From Polynucleobacter cosmopolitanus (GTDB lineage: Bacteria > Pseudomonadota > Gammaproteobacteria > Burkholderiales > Burkholderiaceae), in the NCBI RefSeq assembly GCF_002224225.1, contig NZ_NJGG01000001.1, positions 649,374-713,373 on the forward strand: a DNA stretch of 64,000 nucleotides. Reading direction: 5' to 3'. The notes under the pieces were generated by a model, which ran no database searches, was not told where the DNA came from, and was given only the letters and a program-made list of their open reading frames with translations. The first letter of the stretch is position 1. Every line of letters starts with the position of its first letter. Of this stretch, positions 18,369-27,393 are shown one piece after another. The translations under genes were made by a program, and so were the position numbers.

Positions 18369-20479
18369 TGCATTTGTTGTATGAAGATGGCGGCGATATA
18401 AAAATTGCCACCCTGATGGCGCAAGCCTCAGAGGGTGAAGCATTGGCCGTTGAAAGTTTGGGCGGTAAACGGGGCAAGCTAAAAGCCAAAGATGTTTGGT
18501 TGCGTTTTGAAGATTCAAAGCCAGAAGAGTTATTGGCATCAGCTAAAAAGCAAGCCGAAGACATTGATTTGGATTTTTTGTGGGAATGCGCTGGACCTGA
18601 AGAATTCATTTTTACTGATTTGGCCAAAGAGTATTTTGGTGAAACATCCAGTGCCATTCAAAAAATCAGTTTGGCAGTGGCCTTGCACAGCGCCCCTATT
18701 TATTTCCGACGCAAGGGTCGCGGTCAGTTCATGCGTGCCCCAGAAGATCAGCTCAAAGCGGCACTCTTAGCAGTTGAAAGAAAAAAAGCGGAGTTGATCA
18801 AACAAGAGTCATGGGAAGCTCAACTAAAGCTGGGTCAGTTACCGGAAGAGATTGCGCCGCTGGTCAATACTCTTTTATTCAATCCTGATAAAAATTCAAC
18901 AGCGTATAAAGCTGTTGCAAATGCAGCGCAGACTTTAAAGGGTGGGATACCTGAGTTATTTTTAACTTGTGGAGTTTTGAGTTCTGCCTTGGCTTATCAC
19001 GAAGGTAAATTTTTAAAGGAACATTTCCCCAAAGGGATTGGTTTTCAGGTTCAGCTCCAAGCCAATGAGCAATCAGCTTGGGAAGAAGCACTTCAGAAGC
19101 TACCTGTGGCTGATGTCAAAGCTTTTTCAATTGATGACGCCAGCACCACTGAAATTGATGATGCTTTTTCTGTGAGCACTCTTGATGTTGCAGGTGTGGG
19201 CCAGTCTCACCGTGTGGGTGTTCATATTGCGGCACCCGCTTTGGCCATTCATCGAGGTGGTGCTTTGGATGAAGTTGGTAGAAAAAGATTATCAACGGTC
19301 TATTTCCCGAGTGGCAAGATCACCATGCTGCCAGACGAAGTGATTGATGTGTTTTCTTTACACGCAGGGCAATCTGCCGCAAGTGATTTACCTTTAAGAC
19401 CCGCGGTGTCTTTGTATGTGACCTTGAATCCTGAGGGTCTTCCAATCTTAGAGGGTGAGCATGCCCCTGTGACCAAGGTTGAAAGAGTGCCGATGGCATC
19501 GAATCTGCGTTTGGATGATTTAGAGCACTTGGTCACAGAAGAATCTTTGATAGATGCAAAAAATGCATCAGCGATTCCTTATCAAGGCGAGCTGAATATT
19601 TTGTGGCAATCCGCAAAACAATTGCATGCCAAGCGGCAAGAGCAACGTGTCGCCAATGGATTGAGAGAAGAAGCCTTGGGCTTACCAGATCCGACTGCAT
19701 TGCCACGCGACTTTAATTTCAAGGTGACAGAGGGCGTGGTTGAAATCACACCTCGTGGGCGAGGTTCGGTGCTCGACTCAATCGTTGCTGAATGGATGAT
19801 CTACTGCAATAGCACGTGGGGCAATCAATTGGCGAGCCACAGTGTTCCCGGAATTTATCGTGCGCAAAAAGGCTGGGGCCCACATCGCACGCGCATGCAA
19901 ACAATGCCTGGGCCGCATGAAGGTTTGGGAGTTGAGAACTACGCTTGGTGCACTTCACCATTGAGACGTTATGTTGATTTAGTCAATCAATGGCAATTGA
20001 TTGCCATGGCGCAGCATGGTGTGACCGCTAAGTTAGTGGCACCTTTTAAGCCCAAGGATGCTGATTTGATGGCCATTGCAGCAGATTTTGATGGTACCTA
20101 TGCTGCTTATGGTGATCATCAAAATCAAATGGAAAACTATTGGTGTTTGCAGTATTTAAAACAAAAGGGTTTGCCGTGGAGAGGTGTTGTGAGACATCTC
20201 AAGGAAGGGCAGGCTCGAGTCGAAGAAATTCCGTTGCGTTTGAGTGTTCCAGAATTGGCTGAGCAAGCCAGGGGAGCCAGGGCTGAAATTGAAGTGGTGG
20301 ACATTGATTTCTTGGCTCTTGTCGCGAGCGTGCGTTATTTGGGTTTAATTCAATCTGATGCAATTGAAAATAATGAGTTAGATGAATTTGATGAGTTAGA
20401 GGATGAAAAGAATCTTCAAGATGCTGATTCTTTAAAAGTGGTTCCTGAAAATGATGTCAAGCCAAGTACCACTGAATAA
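18368..20479 (+). CDS. RNB-domain ribonuclease (RNase II/R family)
   Basis: Predicted 3'-5' exoribonuclease. The RNB catalytic motif is FSIDDASTTEIDDAFSV (about residues 253-269), with the conserved acidic residues that bind Mg. Other RNB landmarks are the HIAAPA segment and SPLRRYVDLVNQWQ near the C-terminus. At 703 aa it lies between RNase II (644) and RNase R (about 800), and no S1 domain is obvious after the RNB block; it ends in an acidic tail. Standalone RNB proteins in this position, before a TonB-like gene and aroE, are common in Burkholderiales. Coupled to the dehydrogenase by TAATG; overlaps the next gene by 29 nt. Confidence 0.92.
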   Translation: MHLLYEDGGDIKIATLMAQASEGEALAVESLGGKRGKLKAKDVWLRFEDSKPEELLASAKKQAEDIDLDFLWECAGPEEFIFTDLAKEYFGETSSAIQKISLAVALHSAPIYFRRKGRGQFMRAPEDQLKAALLAVERKKAELIKQESWEAQLKLGQLPEEIAPLVNTLLFNPDKNSTAYKAVANAAQTLKGGIPELFLTCGVLSSALAYHEGKFLKEHFPKGIGFQVQLQANEQSAWEEALQKLPVADVKAFSIDDASTTEIDDAFSVSTLDVAGVGQSHRVGVHIAAPALAIHRGGALDEVGRKRLSTVYFPSGKITMLPDEVIDVFSLHAGQSAASDLPLRPAVSLYVTLNPEGLPILEGEHAPVTKVERVPMASNLRLDDLEHLVTEESLIDAKNASAIPYQGELNILWQSAKQLHAKRQEQRVANGLREEALGLPDPTALPRDFNFKVTEGVVEITPRGRGSVLDSIVAEWMIYCNSTWGNQLASHSVPGIYRAQKGWGPHRTRMQTMPGPHEGLGVENYAWCTSPLRRYVDLVNQWQLIAMAQHGVTAKLVAPFKPKDADLMAIAADFDGTYAAYGDHQNQMENYWCLQYLKQKGLPWRGVVRHLKEGQARVEEIPLRLSVPELAEQARGARAEIEVVDIDFLALVASVRYLGLIQSDAIENNELDEFDELEDEKNLQDADSLKVVPENDVKPSTTE

Positions 20480-21299
20480 GTTTTTTAACATCGATTGGCA
20501 AAATTGGAAAAAGCCAATTGTTTATGCACTGCTTGCTTCATTTGTATTGCATGCAATCCTATTGGCGTTCAAGTGGCACGCTGAATCGGAGCAAGAGCGA
20601 CGCTTAAAAACACCACTGAGTGTTGTGTTGGTCAATGCCAGCAGTCCAACGGCACCCGTCAATCCAAAGCGATTGGCTCAAGTTAATTTGAATGGTGGTG
20701 GTGAGTTAACAGAAGGGCAAGCAAGTGCCCTGCGTCGGGCTGATCCTAAATTAGCGGAACAATTAGAAAAAATACAGGCTGATCAAAAGAGATTGCTTTC
20801 ACAGGTTCAGGCCGGACGAGAAAACCAAGCCAGCACTTTGCAAGGTAAAAGTAATTTAGCAACATCAGAGGCAAACCCACTTGAAGCAGAGTTAGCCAAG
20901 CGTTTACAAAAACAAGGTCAGCAACCAAGACGTGCCACGGTGACTGCTACCAGCGCCAAATCAGTGGTGTTTGCACAATATCACGATGCCATGCGTCGTC
21001 AAATTGAGGCCCACGGCACGATTCACTTTCCAAGAGTTGGCGGCAAAGCTTTGTACGGTAGTTTGGTCTTGATGGTCAGTGTTGATCAACGTGGCAGACT
21101 CAGTAAAGAGGGCGTCACAGTGATGAAGTCCTCTGGTAATCAGGAGTTGGATCGCCAAGCGATTGCCATCATTCGTTCGGCAGCCCCTTTTGGGCGATTC
21201 ACAGATGCCATGAGGCAGCAAATTGATGTTTTAGATTGGGTATCAACCTTTGACTTCACCAGAGATGGCGGTGAACTAAAACTAGATGTAAAAAATTGA
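20451..21299 (+). CDS. TonB-like energy transducer family protein
   Basis: A protein of 282 aa with one N-terminal membrane helix (about residues 25-42), a long polar Gln/Lys/Ala-rich middle that may be extended or coiled, and a C-terminal TonB-type domain (GSLVLMVSVDQRGRLS ... LDRQAIAIIRSAAPF). The fold suggests a periplasm-spanning transducer, but no ExbB/ExbD genes are present, so coupling to proton motive force is not shown. The frame begins MM; either ATG overlaps the RNB gene. It is followed by aroE after 17 bp. Confidence 0.85.
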   Translation: MMSSQVPLNKFFNIDWQNWKKPIVYALLASFVLHAILLAFKWHAESEQERRLKTPLSVVLVNASSPTAPVNPKRLAQVNLNGGGELTEGQASALRRADPKLAEQLEKIQADQKRLLSQVQAGRENQASTLQGKSNLATSEANPLEAELAKRLQKQGQQPRRATVTATSAKSVVFAQYHDAMRRQIEAHGTIHFPRVGGKALYGSLVLMVSVDQRGRLSKEGVTVMKSSGNQELDRQAIAIIRSAAPFGRFTDAMRQQIDVLDWVSTFDFTRDGGELKLDVKN

Positions 21300-21316
21300 T
21301 ACACTGACTTAAACAG

Positions 21317-22234
21317 ATGAACGCCATGAGCCAAGCAATGACTGATCAAGTGAACCCCCAAGACTACCCAGGCAAAGATGCCTACGCGGTGATTGGGAAT
21401 CCTATTGCTCACAGTAAGTCACCTTTGATCCATGAGATTTTTGCAAAGCAAACTCAGCAAGCCATCCATTACGGTCGAATTTATTCAGAGCTTGATGATT
21501 TCAAAAAAACGACTCAAGAATTTTTTGAGCGCGGTGGTAAGGGTTTGAATGTCACCATCCCATTCAAGTTACAAGCCTATGAGCTAGCTCAACATAAAAC
21601 GCCCCGTGCCCAGTCTGCACAAGCGGCGAACATGTTGTGGGTAGACAATGGACAACTGTGGTGCGATAACTCTGATGGCGAAGGCTTGACGCGAGACTTG
21701 CGTCGCTTGTTAAAGCAGCGCTCTGGAGCTGCCTTGAGTGGCATCAATGTTTTAATTTTAGGTGCTGGTGGTGCGGCTCAAGGGGTGATAGAACCTTTGA
21801 TGGGGGCTGGTGTTGCCAGCATCACCGTGTTTAATCGCACCCATGAAAAAGCGGAAGCGCTGGTCAAGCAATTCACAGGGTTGGCAACTAAAGCCAAAGT
21901 TCATTTGAAGGCGCTACCTTTGTCTGAGCTTAAGAATGGCTCATATGATTTGATCATCAATGCAACTGCTACTGGCTTGAGCAATGAGTCACCAATTGCC
22001 AAAGATATTTTGCGAGCCATCATTCATCCTGATACTTTGGCTTATGACATGGTCTACGGTAAAGAAACCTGTTTCATGCTAGATGCCAAAGCTCTGGGCA
22101 TTCAGGCAGTCGATGGCTTGGGCATGTTGGTTGAGCAAGCGGCGCTTGCTTTTGAAACTTGGCGTCAATTAGATCTAGAGAAGACTCCCTTGGATATCAA
22201 TGGCGCAATTACCACTGTGAGAGCCAGTTATTAA
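21317..22234 (+). CDS. aroE: Shikimate dehydrogenase
   Basis: Reduces 3-dehydroshikimate to shikimate with NADPH in aromatic amino acid synthesis. Signatures: substrate site NPIAHSKSPLIHE, catalytic Lys in GLNVTIPFK, NADP-binding GAGGAAQGVIEPL and NRT region, and C-terminal GLGMLVEQAALAFE. Length 305 aa, with a short N-terminal extension before YAVIGNP; the second Met (MSQAM) could also be the start. Same operon as the TonB-like gene and mtgA, which follows after 4 bp. Confidence 0.96.
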   Translation: MNAMSQAMTDQVNPQDYPGKDAYAVIGNPIAHSKSPLIHEIFAKQTQQAIHYGRIYSELDDFKKTTQEFFERGGKGLNVTIPFKLQAYELAQHKTPRAQSAQAANMLWVDNGQLWCDNSDGEGLTRDLRRLLKQRSGAALSGINVLILGAGGAAQGVIEPLMGAGVASITVFNRTHEKAEALVKQFTGLATKAKVHLKALPLSELKNGSYDLIINATATGLSNESPIAKDILRAIIHPDTLAYDMVYGKETCFMLDAKALGIQAVDGLGMLVEQAALAFETWRQLDLEKTPLDINGAITTVRASY

Positions 22235-22238
22235 TTCA

Positions 22239-22934
22239 ATGAAATATTTGCGTTATTTCATCATTGTTTTCATTGCTAGCATCCTTGCTTTACAAGCCTT
22301 TTTCTTTTTACAGATAGTTGCTTGGCAATGGTTCAATCCCAGTGTCACTGCATTCCAATTGGCCGAACGTCATCGTTTGTGTGGTTGGAGTATTCCTTAT
22401 ATCCATCCATGTGGAATTAAGCGCGAATGGATTGAGTTTGAAAAAATACCGAAGCATTTGAAACGTGCGATCACCATCAGTGAAGACAGTGATTTTTATC
22501 GTCATCCTGGTTTTGAGCCGCAAGCAATGAAAGACGCTTGGGATAGAAATCAAAAAAATAACAAACATTTAAGAGGTGGTTCAACCATCACGCAGCAGCT
22601 GGCAAAAAACTTGTTCTTGTCTGGTGAGAAAAGTTATGTCCGCAAAGGGCAAGAGTTCATCATCACGGGCATGTTGGAATTGGTTTTATCCAAAGATCGT
22701 ATTTTTGAGATTTATCTCAACAGTGTTGAGTGGGGTGAGGGAGTGTTTGGTGTCGCATCCGCCTCACAACATTATTTTGCGGTAAAGCCTCATCAACTCA
22801 GTATTGAGGAGGCGGCATCATTGGCATCAGCCTTGCCAGCGCCTAAGTGTTATGACAAGGTGAAATATTGCAGCAAAGCCAGAGTGAATTTTCCAGCAAG
22901 GATCGATTTCATTTTGGAAAGAATGAATAAGTAA
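22239..22934 (+). CDS. mtgA: Monofunctional peptidoglycan glycosyltransferase
   Basis: GT51 transglycosylase that polymerises lipid II at the inner membrane. One N-terminal membrane helix (about residues 6-28) and the family motifs SEDSDFYRHPGF (catalytic Glu) and RGGSTITQQLAKNLFL, then EIYLNSVEWGEGVFGV. Length 231 aa is normal. Last gene of the run from mpl; no hairpin terminator was seen before the toxin-antitoxin cassette that follows at about 100 bp. Confidence 0.96.
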   Translation: MKYLRYFIIVFIASILALQAFFFLQIVAWQWFNPSVTAFQLAERHRLCGWSIPYIHPCGIKREWIEFEKIPKHLKRAITISEDSDFYRHPGFEPQAMKDAWDRNQKNNKHLRGGSTITQQLAKNLFLSGEKSYVRKGQEFIITGMLELVLSKDRIFEIYLNSVEWGEGVFGVASASQHYFAVKPHQLSIEEAASLASALPAPKCYDKVKYCSKARVNFPARIDFILERMNK

Positions 22935-22993
22935 AAATTGGTCATTAATGTTAATTATATCTAACATAAATGCCGGATATTTAAAATATTACC

Positions 22994-23031
22994 TTGAAAT
23001 ATCTCCATAAATGTTCTATAAATAGAACATT
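22994..23031 (+). promoter_or_regulatory. Promoter and palindromic operator of the first XRE/AbiEii cassette
   Basis: -35 TTGAAA (22994-22999), 17-bp spacer, -10 TATAAA (23017-23022). A palindrome with 9-bp arms AATGTTCTA / TAGAACATT and a TAAA centre (23010-23031) covers the -10 and abuts the ATG. A start about 7 nt after the -10 falls at about 23029, giving an almost leaderless mRNA. No Shine-Dalgarno is present. The palindrome is the likely site of the XRE protein. Confidence 0.75.
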
Positions 23032-23547
23032 ATGAGTCAAAGTCTACAAAAAGCCGAACAAATAGGCAGTCTATTGCGTGAAAAACGCAAATCAATGGGT
23101 TTAACCCAAGATGAGCTTGCTCAGCAGGTTGAGGTGCGCCGGCAAACATTGGCTGATTTAGAGGTGGGCAAAAACGTTGGTAGCCATTTACTGATCAAGG
23201 TGATGGAGCACTTAGAGGTTGGTTTTGATTTGTTGACCTCTAACAGTAATCAAAAAGCAGTTACTTCCTATCCTCAATCAATCAGAGAAGAGGCGCAAAT
23301 TTATGAGGTCTCAGATAAATTTGATTATCCATATGACTGGTCAAATCCGGGTCATTTGCCAGATGATGTTCTGATCATGAAAGTTTTAAAAAGACTGAGA
23401 TTTGCAGATATTGTTCGTTTATGTAAACGATTTGGTGTTGAGCGAATTGATGAAGAAATCAAGTCAGACTTCTATGAAGATGTGCGTGAAGATTTGGAGG
23501 AAATCATGGAAACCATTCATGAAGCTTATGCTAGAAAAATAGCTTGA
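23032..23547 (+). CDS. XRE-family antitoxin/regulator with C-terminal extension
   Basis: Helix-turn-helix of the XRE type in residues 11-65 (LREKRKSMGLTQDELAQQVE, then RRQTLADLEVGK). The remaining 100 residues form a second, partly acidic helical region of no family I recognise. It directly precedes an AbiEii-type nucleotidyltransferase with a 1-bp gap, the layout of antitoxin-toxin pairs in which an HTH protein replaces AbiEi. It probably represses its own promoter at the palindrome over the -10. It is AT-rich compared with neighbours and sits between mtgA and pncC, which suggests insertion. Confidence 0.85.
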   Translation: MSQSLQKAEQIGSLLREKRKSMGLTQDELAQQVEVRRQTLADLEVGKNVGSHLLIKVMEHLEVGFDLLTSNSNQKAVTSYPQSIREEAQIYEVSDKFDYPYDWSNPGHLPDDVLIMKVLKRLRFADIVRLCKRFGVERIDEEIKSDFYEDVREDLEEIMETIHEAYARKIA

Positions 23548-23548
23548 T

Positions 23549-24337
23549 ATGAAGCAAAAGAAGAATCTAGCAAAGAAAAATAAGCTTTATCTGAGCACTC
23601 TGCCTATTGAGACTCTCAAGCTATTTGAGAGTCTCAATGATCATGCAAAATTAATCAAAGATTTAAAGTTAGATCAAAATCTTTGTTTGGTTGGTGGGAC
23701 AGCTTTGGCATTACAAATCAATCATCGAAGAAGCAATGATCTTGATTTAGCGTGCTTTGATAAGAAGCTACCCAATCATGCCATCGATCAATTTTTATCT
23801 GCATTAAAAATCAAGCATGATGTTAAAGAGCTCAATGCTGTTGCGCAAATATCAAAATTTAAGATTCAAACGGGTCTTAATTTATTGGACTATGTAAGAG
23901 ATTTCAGTATTAATGATGTAAAGGTGACATTTTTTACATTGGGCGAAAACGAAGAGCAAAGACAGTTTTATAAGAGCACGCCAAAGTTAATGGATCTCTG
24001 GGCTTTCCCATTAATGGGTGTCGAAGGTTTGGAGCTTGCTAAAAGTCTTGTGTTGAAAAATAGAGTACGTTCAAGAGATTTGTACGATTTGATGGCTTTA
24101 ATGGATACCCAGGGCTATGCCTTGGAGTCATTGTTGAATCATCTAAATAAATATTTAGTGAGTAATGACCTTGAGTACTACCGTGCTGTTTTAACAGGCA
24201 AGATACCTTTGGATCGTGACGATGAGGGTTTGCTGGCTGTTGATGTGCAGGTTGGCGTTGATCAGATTTATCATTTTTTTAAAAAAATATTTAAAGAGCA
24301 TGATCTTGAGCTTGCTGACAGATTGTTAAATTCGTAA
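23549..24337 (+). CDS. AbiEii/AbiGii-family nucleotidyltransferase toxin
   Basis: DNA polymerase-beta-like nucleotidyltransferase fold of the AbiEii family, 262 aa. Active-site motif VGGTALALQ (G49-G50-T51) followed by NDLDLACF with D64 and D66, then KSLVLKNRVRSRDLYDL (about 165-181), the Lys and Arg-Asp region typical of AbiEii. Characterised members transfer nucleotides to tRNA or other targets and cause growth arrest in phage defence; the target here is unknown. It starts one base after the HTH stop, and its 3' end overlaps the convergent pncC by 12 nt, a tight fit for an inserted cassette. Confidence 0.88.
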   Translation: MKQKKNLAKKNKLYLSTLPIETLKLFESLNDHAKLIKDLKLDQNLCLVGGTALALQINHRRSNDLDLACFDKKLPNHAIDQFLSALKIKHDVKELNAVAQISKFKIQTGLNLLDYVRDFSINDVKVTFFTLGENEEQRQFYKSTPKLMDLWAFPLMGVEGLELAKSLVLKNRVRSRDLYDLMALMDTQGYALESLLNHLNKYLVSNDLEYYRAVLTGKIPLDRDDEGLLAVDVQVGVDQIYHFFKKIFKEHDLELADRLLNS

Positions 24338-24841
24338 CAAGTCGAGTAACTTTCTCAAGGAAAAATCGCACGCTTGCTGACGTATCTGCTGACGATTACC
24401 TTCAAAGTGTTTTGTTTCGCTGACTATTTGATCATTGGCCAAAGCCCATGCAAAACAAACGGTGCCGATTGGTTTTTCTGGACTGCCACCGGTGGGGCCT
24501 GCAATCCCTGTGATGGAAAGAGAGAGATCGGAGCCACTGTTTTGTTTGGCACCAAGAGCCATGGCGCGCGCTACTTGATCACTGACTGCGCCATGCTGCT
24601 CGATCAAGTTTTGTGACACATCAATGTCTTCAGATTTGGATTGATTGCTATAAGTGACATAGCCACGCTCAAACCACTCACTGGATCCTGCGAGCTCAGT
24701 GATGCTGGCAGCCACCATCCCGCCTGTACAAGATTCAGCAGTGCTGAGATGCCAGTTATTTTTTATGAGCACCCTTGCTAAATCATGAGTGATCTCATGA
24801 AGATCAATGTTCTGTGGGGTATTCAAAATACTCTGACCCAA
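24326..24841 (-). CDS. pncC: Nicotinamide-nucleotide amidohydrolase (CinA C-terminal type)
   Basis: Deamidates NMN to nicotinate mononucleotide in pyridine nucleotide recycling. Standalone CinA-C domain of 171 aa with STAESCTGGMVAASITE (catalytic Ser region), YVTYSNQSK, and the GIAGPTGGSPEKPIGTV signature. Overlaps the pgpA stop by 19 nt, so coupled to it. Its stop overlaps the convergent toxin gene. Confidence 0.94.
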   Translation of the reverse strand: MGQSILNTPQNIDLHEITHDLARVLIKNNWHLSTAESCTGGMVAASITELAGSSEWFERGYVTYSNQSKSEDIDVSQNLIEQHGAVSDQVARAMALGAKQNSGSDLSLSITGIAGPTGGSPEKPIGTVCFAWALANDQIVSETKHFEGNRQQIRQQACDFSLRKLLDLLRI

Positions 24842-25368
24842 ATGGCAATCACCAACAGTGTGGCGATGGCTGCCGCGATGTCATCAATCATCACGCCAAA
24901 ACCACGCACTACCCAAGATGGTATTTTTTTAGGTTGATCTAAGCGTTCAACCTTGGGTTGCCAGGTTTTGAAATAACGATCAATCGTTTTGATCGGGCCT
25001 GGTTTGACCGCATCAAAAAATCGAAATAATAAAAATGCGCCTACTTGACCCCAGATATCTGTTGGCATGATCATGAACAGAATCAACCAAAAGGCAATGA
25101 ACTCATCCCAAACAATGCCGCCGTGATCAGGCACACCTAATTCTTCGCCGACCTTGCCGCAAATCCAGATGCCGGCAATCGCACCAACAGCAATGATCCA
25201 AGCAATCGTGTGAGTGGAAAAAAGAATTTCAAATAAGAGGTAGAAGGCCCAGGCGTAGAGAGTGCCGACTGTTCCCGGGGCTCTGAACGAGAGACCCGAG
25301 CCAAATCCAAAAGCCAGGGCACGCTCTGGCCTAGACCATATCCAAGTGCGTTGCGGTTGAATCTTCAT
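24823..25368 (-). CDS. pgpA: Phosphatidylglycerophosphatase A
   Basis: Inner-membrane enzyme that dephosphorylates PGP to phosphatidylglycerol. Family motifs: [15 protein letters not shown] near the N-terminus, [22 protein letters not shown] and [12 protein letters not shown], the acidic residues that bind Mg. Four or so membrane helices, 181 aa. Starts with a 4-nt ATGA overlap with pyrF and overlaps pncC at the end, a compact three-gene operon. Confidence 0.95.
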   Translation of the reverse strand: MKIQPQRTWIWSRPERALAFGFGSGLSFRAPGTVGTLYAWAFYLLFEILFSTHTIAWIIAVGAIAGIWICGKVGEELGVPDHGGIVWDEFIAFWLILFMIMPTDIWGQVGAFLLFRFFDAVKPGPIKTIDRYFKTWQPKVERLDQPKKIPSWVVRGFGVMIDDIAAAIATLLVIAIWVRVF

Positions 25369-26216
25369 TTCTTAGCTGCACGCAATGCATTTCGCGTGGC
25401 CATCGCAGCCTGTCTTGCAGCATCTGCAAAATTTCCATCTTGACTCGCATACAGAATGGCTCTCGATGAGTTGATGATCATCCCTGTGCCCGGAGCGTTC
25501 GCGACCGTGCCTGCTTGAACCGTTGCAGGGATATCGCCACCTTGAGCACCGATGCCTGGAATAAGAAGCGGCATCTCACCAACAATCTCACGTACCTTGG
25601 CAATTTCTTCGGGGAAGGTGGCTCCGACGACCAAACCCAATTGACCTGTTTTATTCCACTGACTGCTGGCCAAGCGAGCCACCCGTTGGTAGAGCAACTC
25701 TTTATCAGTTTGACCTTTTTCATTCACTTCTAAAAACTGCAAATCTGAGCCACCTGGATTAGAGGTGCGACACAAAACAATCACACCCTTGTTGGCGTAT
25801 TTCAAATAGGGCTCTACTGAATCAAAGCCCATATAAGGGTTCACTGTCACAGCATCTGCTTGATAGCGATCGAATGCTTCGATGGCATATTGCTGAGCCG
25901 TGCTACCAATGTCGCCGCGCTTGGAATCAAGAATCACGGGCACTTGTGGGTGTTGACGATGAATGTGATCGATCAGTTGTTCTAGTTGATCTTCCGCTCC
26001 ATGGGCTGCAAAGTAAGCGATTTGGGGCTTGAATGCGCAAACCAAATCGGCAGTGGCATCAACGATTTCTCGACAGAAAGCCAAAATAGCACCGCCTTTG
26101 CCCTTGATTGAAGCAGGGAACTGTTTTGGATCTGGGTCGAGTCCAACGCACAGCATGCTGTCTTGGTCAGACCAAGCACGGGCCAGTTGTTCGGTGAATA
26201 AAGGGCGGTTTTTCAT
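25365..26216 (-). CDS. pyrF: Orotidine-5'-phosphate decarboxylase, type 2
   Basis: Final step of UMP synthesis. Core motif [14 protein letters not shown] holds the catalytic Asp-Lys-Asp residues; [22 protein letters not shown] and [11 protein letters not shown] complete the barrel. Length 283 aa and this motif form mark the longer type 2 family. First gene of the pyrF-pgpA-pncC operon, 163 bp from the divergent corA. Confidence 0.96.
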   Translation of the reverse strand: MKNRPLFTEQLARAWSDQDSMLCVGLDPDPKQFPASIKGKGGAILAFCREIVDATADLVCAFKPQIAYFAAHGAEDQLEQLIDHIHRQHPQVPVILDSKRGDIGSTAQQYAIEAFDRYQADAVTVNPYMGFDSVEPYLKYANKGVIVLCRTSNPGGSDLQFLEVNEKGQTDKELLYQRVARLASSQWNKTGQLGLVVGATFPEEIAKVREIVGEMPLLIPGIGAQGGDIPATVQAGTVANAPGTGMIINSSRAILYASQDGNFADAARQAAMATRNALRAAKK

Positions 26217-26379
26217 GGCTATTTCATCAATCTTTCATCTAATCACATTAATATCTCATGAAAATCTCTAAAGAATTGAATGTGATGCTTTAGTTTTCTC
26301 AGACTATAGGATAAACTCCGCGAACCCCTGTGGCTAACTCCTCACATAAATAGTTGAAAAACAAGATCGGAGCCCCGGC

Positions 26380-27345
26380 ATGATCAACCTATTCGTATTA
26401 CAAAAAGGTCGCCTAGCCCAGGAGCAGGTGGATGACCGTCAAGAACTGCTAAAGCACCATAACCCTATTTGGATTGATGTTGTTGACCCTGAAGAGGAAG
26501 AACTTCAGTGGATCAAAGAAGCCTTTGGCGTCTCCCTGCCCGAACTAGAAGATCTAGGCGATTTAGAAGCATCCGCTCGTTATTTCGAGGCGGAAGATGG
26601 CCATTTGCACATTCGCACGGATTTCATTTTGGATGATGATGAAAATCCACGCAACGTGCGAGTTGCTTTCGTTCTCACTGACAATATTTTGTTCTCAATT
26701 CATGAACAAGATTTACCTGTGTTCCGCTTGGTTCGCTTGCGCGCTCGTTTGCGCCCGGGCTCAGTGAGAAACGCTAAGGATGTTTTATTGGATTTGTATT
26801 CAACGGATGCTGAATATTCTGCGGATGCTTTGGAAGAGGTTTATGAAAACCTTGAAGAGGCAGGTAAGCGCGTCTTGACTCATGACGTGACCGACAGTGA
26901 TGCTGCTGGTGTTTTGGAAACCATTGCCAAAGAAGAAGATTTGAATGGTCGTATTCGTCGCAATGTGATGGACACGCGTCGCGCCTTGTCTTTCTTGATG
27001 CGCAGTAAGTTGTTATCTGATGAACAACAAGAAGAAGCTCGTCAGATTTTGCGAGACATCGACTCATTAGAAAACCACACGGCTTTCTTGTTCGACAAGA
27101 TCAACTTCTTGATGGATGCCACAGTTGGTTTTATTAACATCAATCAGAATAAGATCATCAAGATCTTCTCCGTGGTATCTGTTGCTTTGATGCCGCCAAC
27201 CCTGTTGGCCAGCATTTGGGGCATGAACTTCGAACACATGCCTGAATTGCGTTCGACCATTGGTTATCCAATGGCCATCATCGTGATGTTGATTTCATCA
27301 GCCATTCCTTTGATTTACTTCCGCAAAAAAGGTTGGATGAAGTAA
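26380..27345 (+). CDS. corA: CorA-family magnesium/cobalt transporter
   Basis: Pentameric divalent cation channel. A large acidic cytoplasmic domain (residues 1-255) is followed by two membrane helices at the C-terminus, the first ending in the signature GMN (SIWGMNFEHMPEL) that forms the selectivity filter. Length 321 aa is normal. ATG start with GGAG eight bases upstream. It stands alone on the plus strand between thiL and pyrF, which are both on the minus strand. No Mg riboswitch was recognised in the 163-bp leader region. Confidence 0.95.
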   Translation: MINLFVLQKGRLAQEQVDDRQELLKHHNPIWIDVVDPEEEELQWIKEAFGVSLPELEDLGDLEASARYFEAEDGHLHIRTDFILDDDENPRNVRVAFVLTDNILFSIHEQDLPVFRLVRLRARLRPGSVRNAKDVLLDLYSTDAEYSADALEEVYENLEEAGKRVLTHDVTDSDAAGVLETIAKEEDLNGRIRRNVMDTRRALSFLMRSKLLSDEQQEEARQILRDIDSLENHTAFLFDKINFLMDATVGFININQNKIIKIFSVVSVALMPPTLLASIWGMNFEHMPELRSTIGYPMAIIVMLISSAIPLIYFRKKGWMK

Positions 27346-27393
27346 GTTCTGATTCTGTTCTTAGTTTGAACTAAATTAAGTTGAGTGCAGCAA

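Noticed and set aside
26217-26379. Magnesium riboswitch before corA
   Set aside because: No M-box or ykoK-like conserved segments could be recognised by eye; the leader is short.
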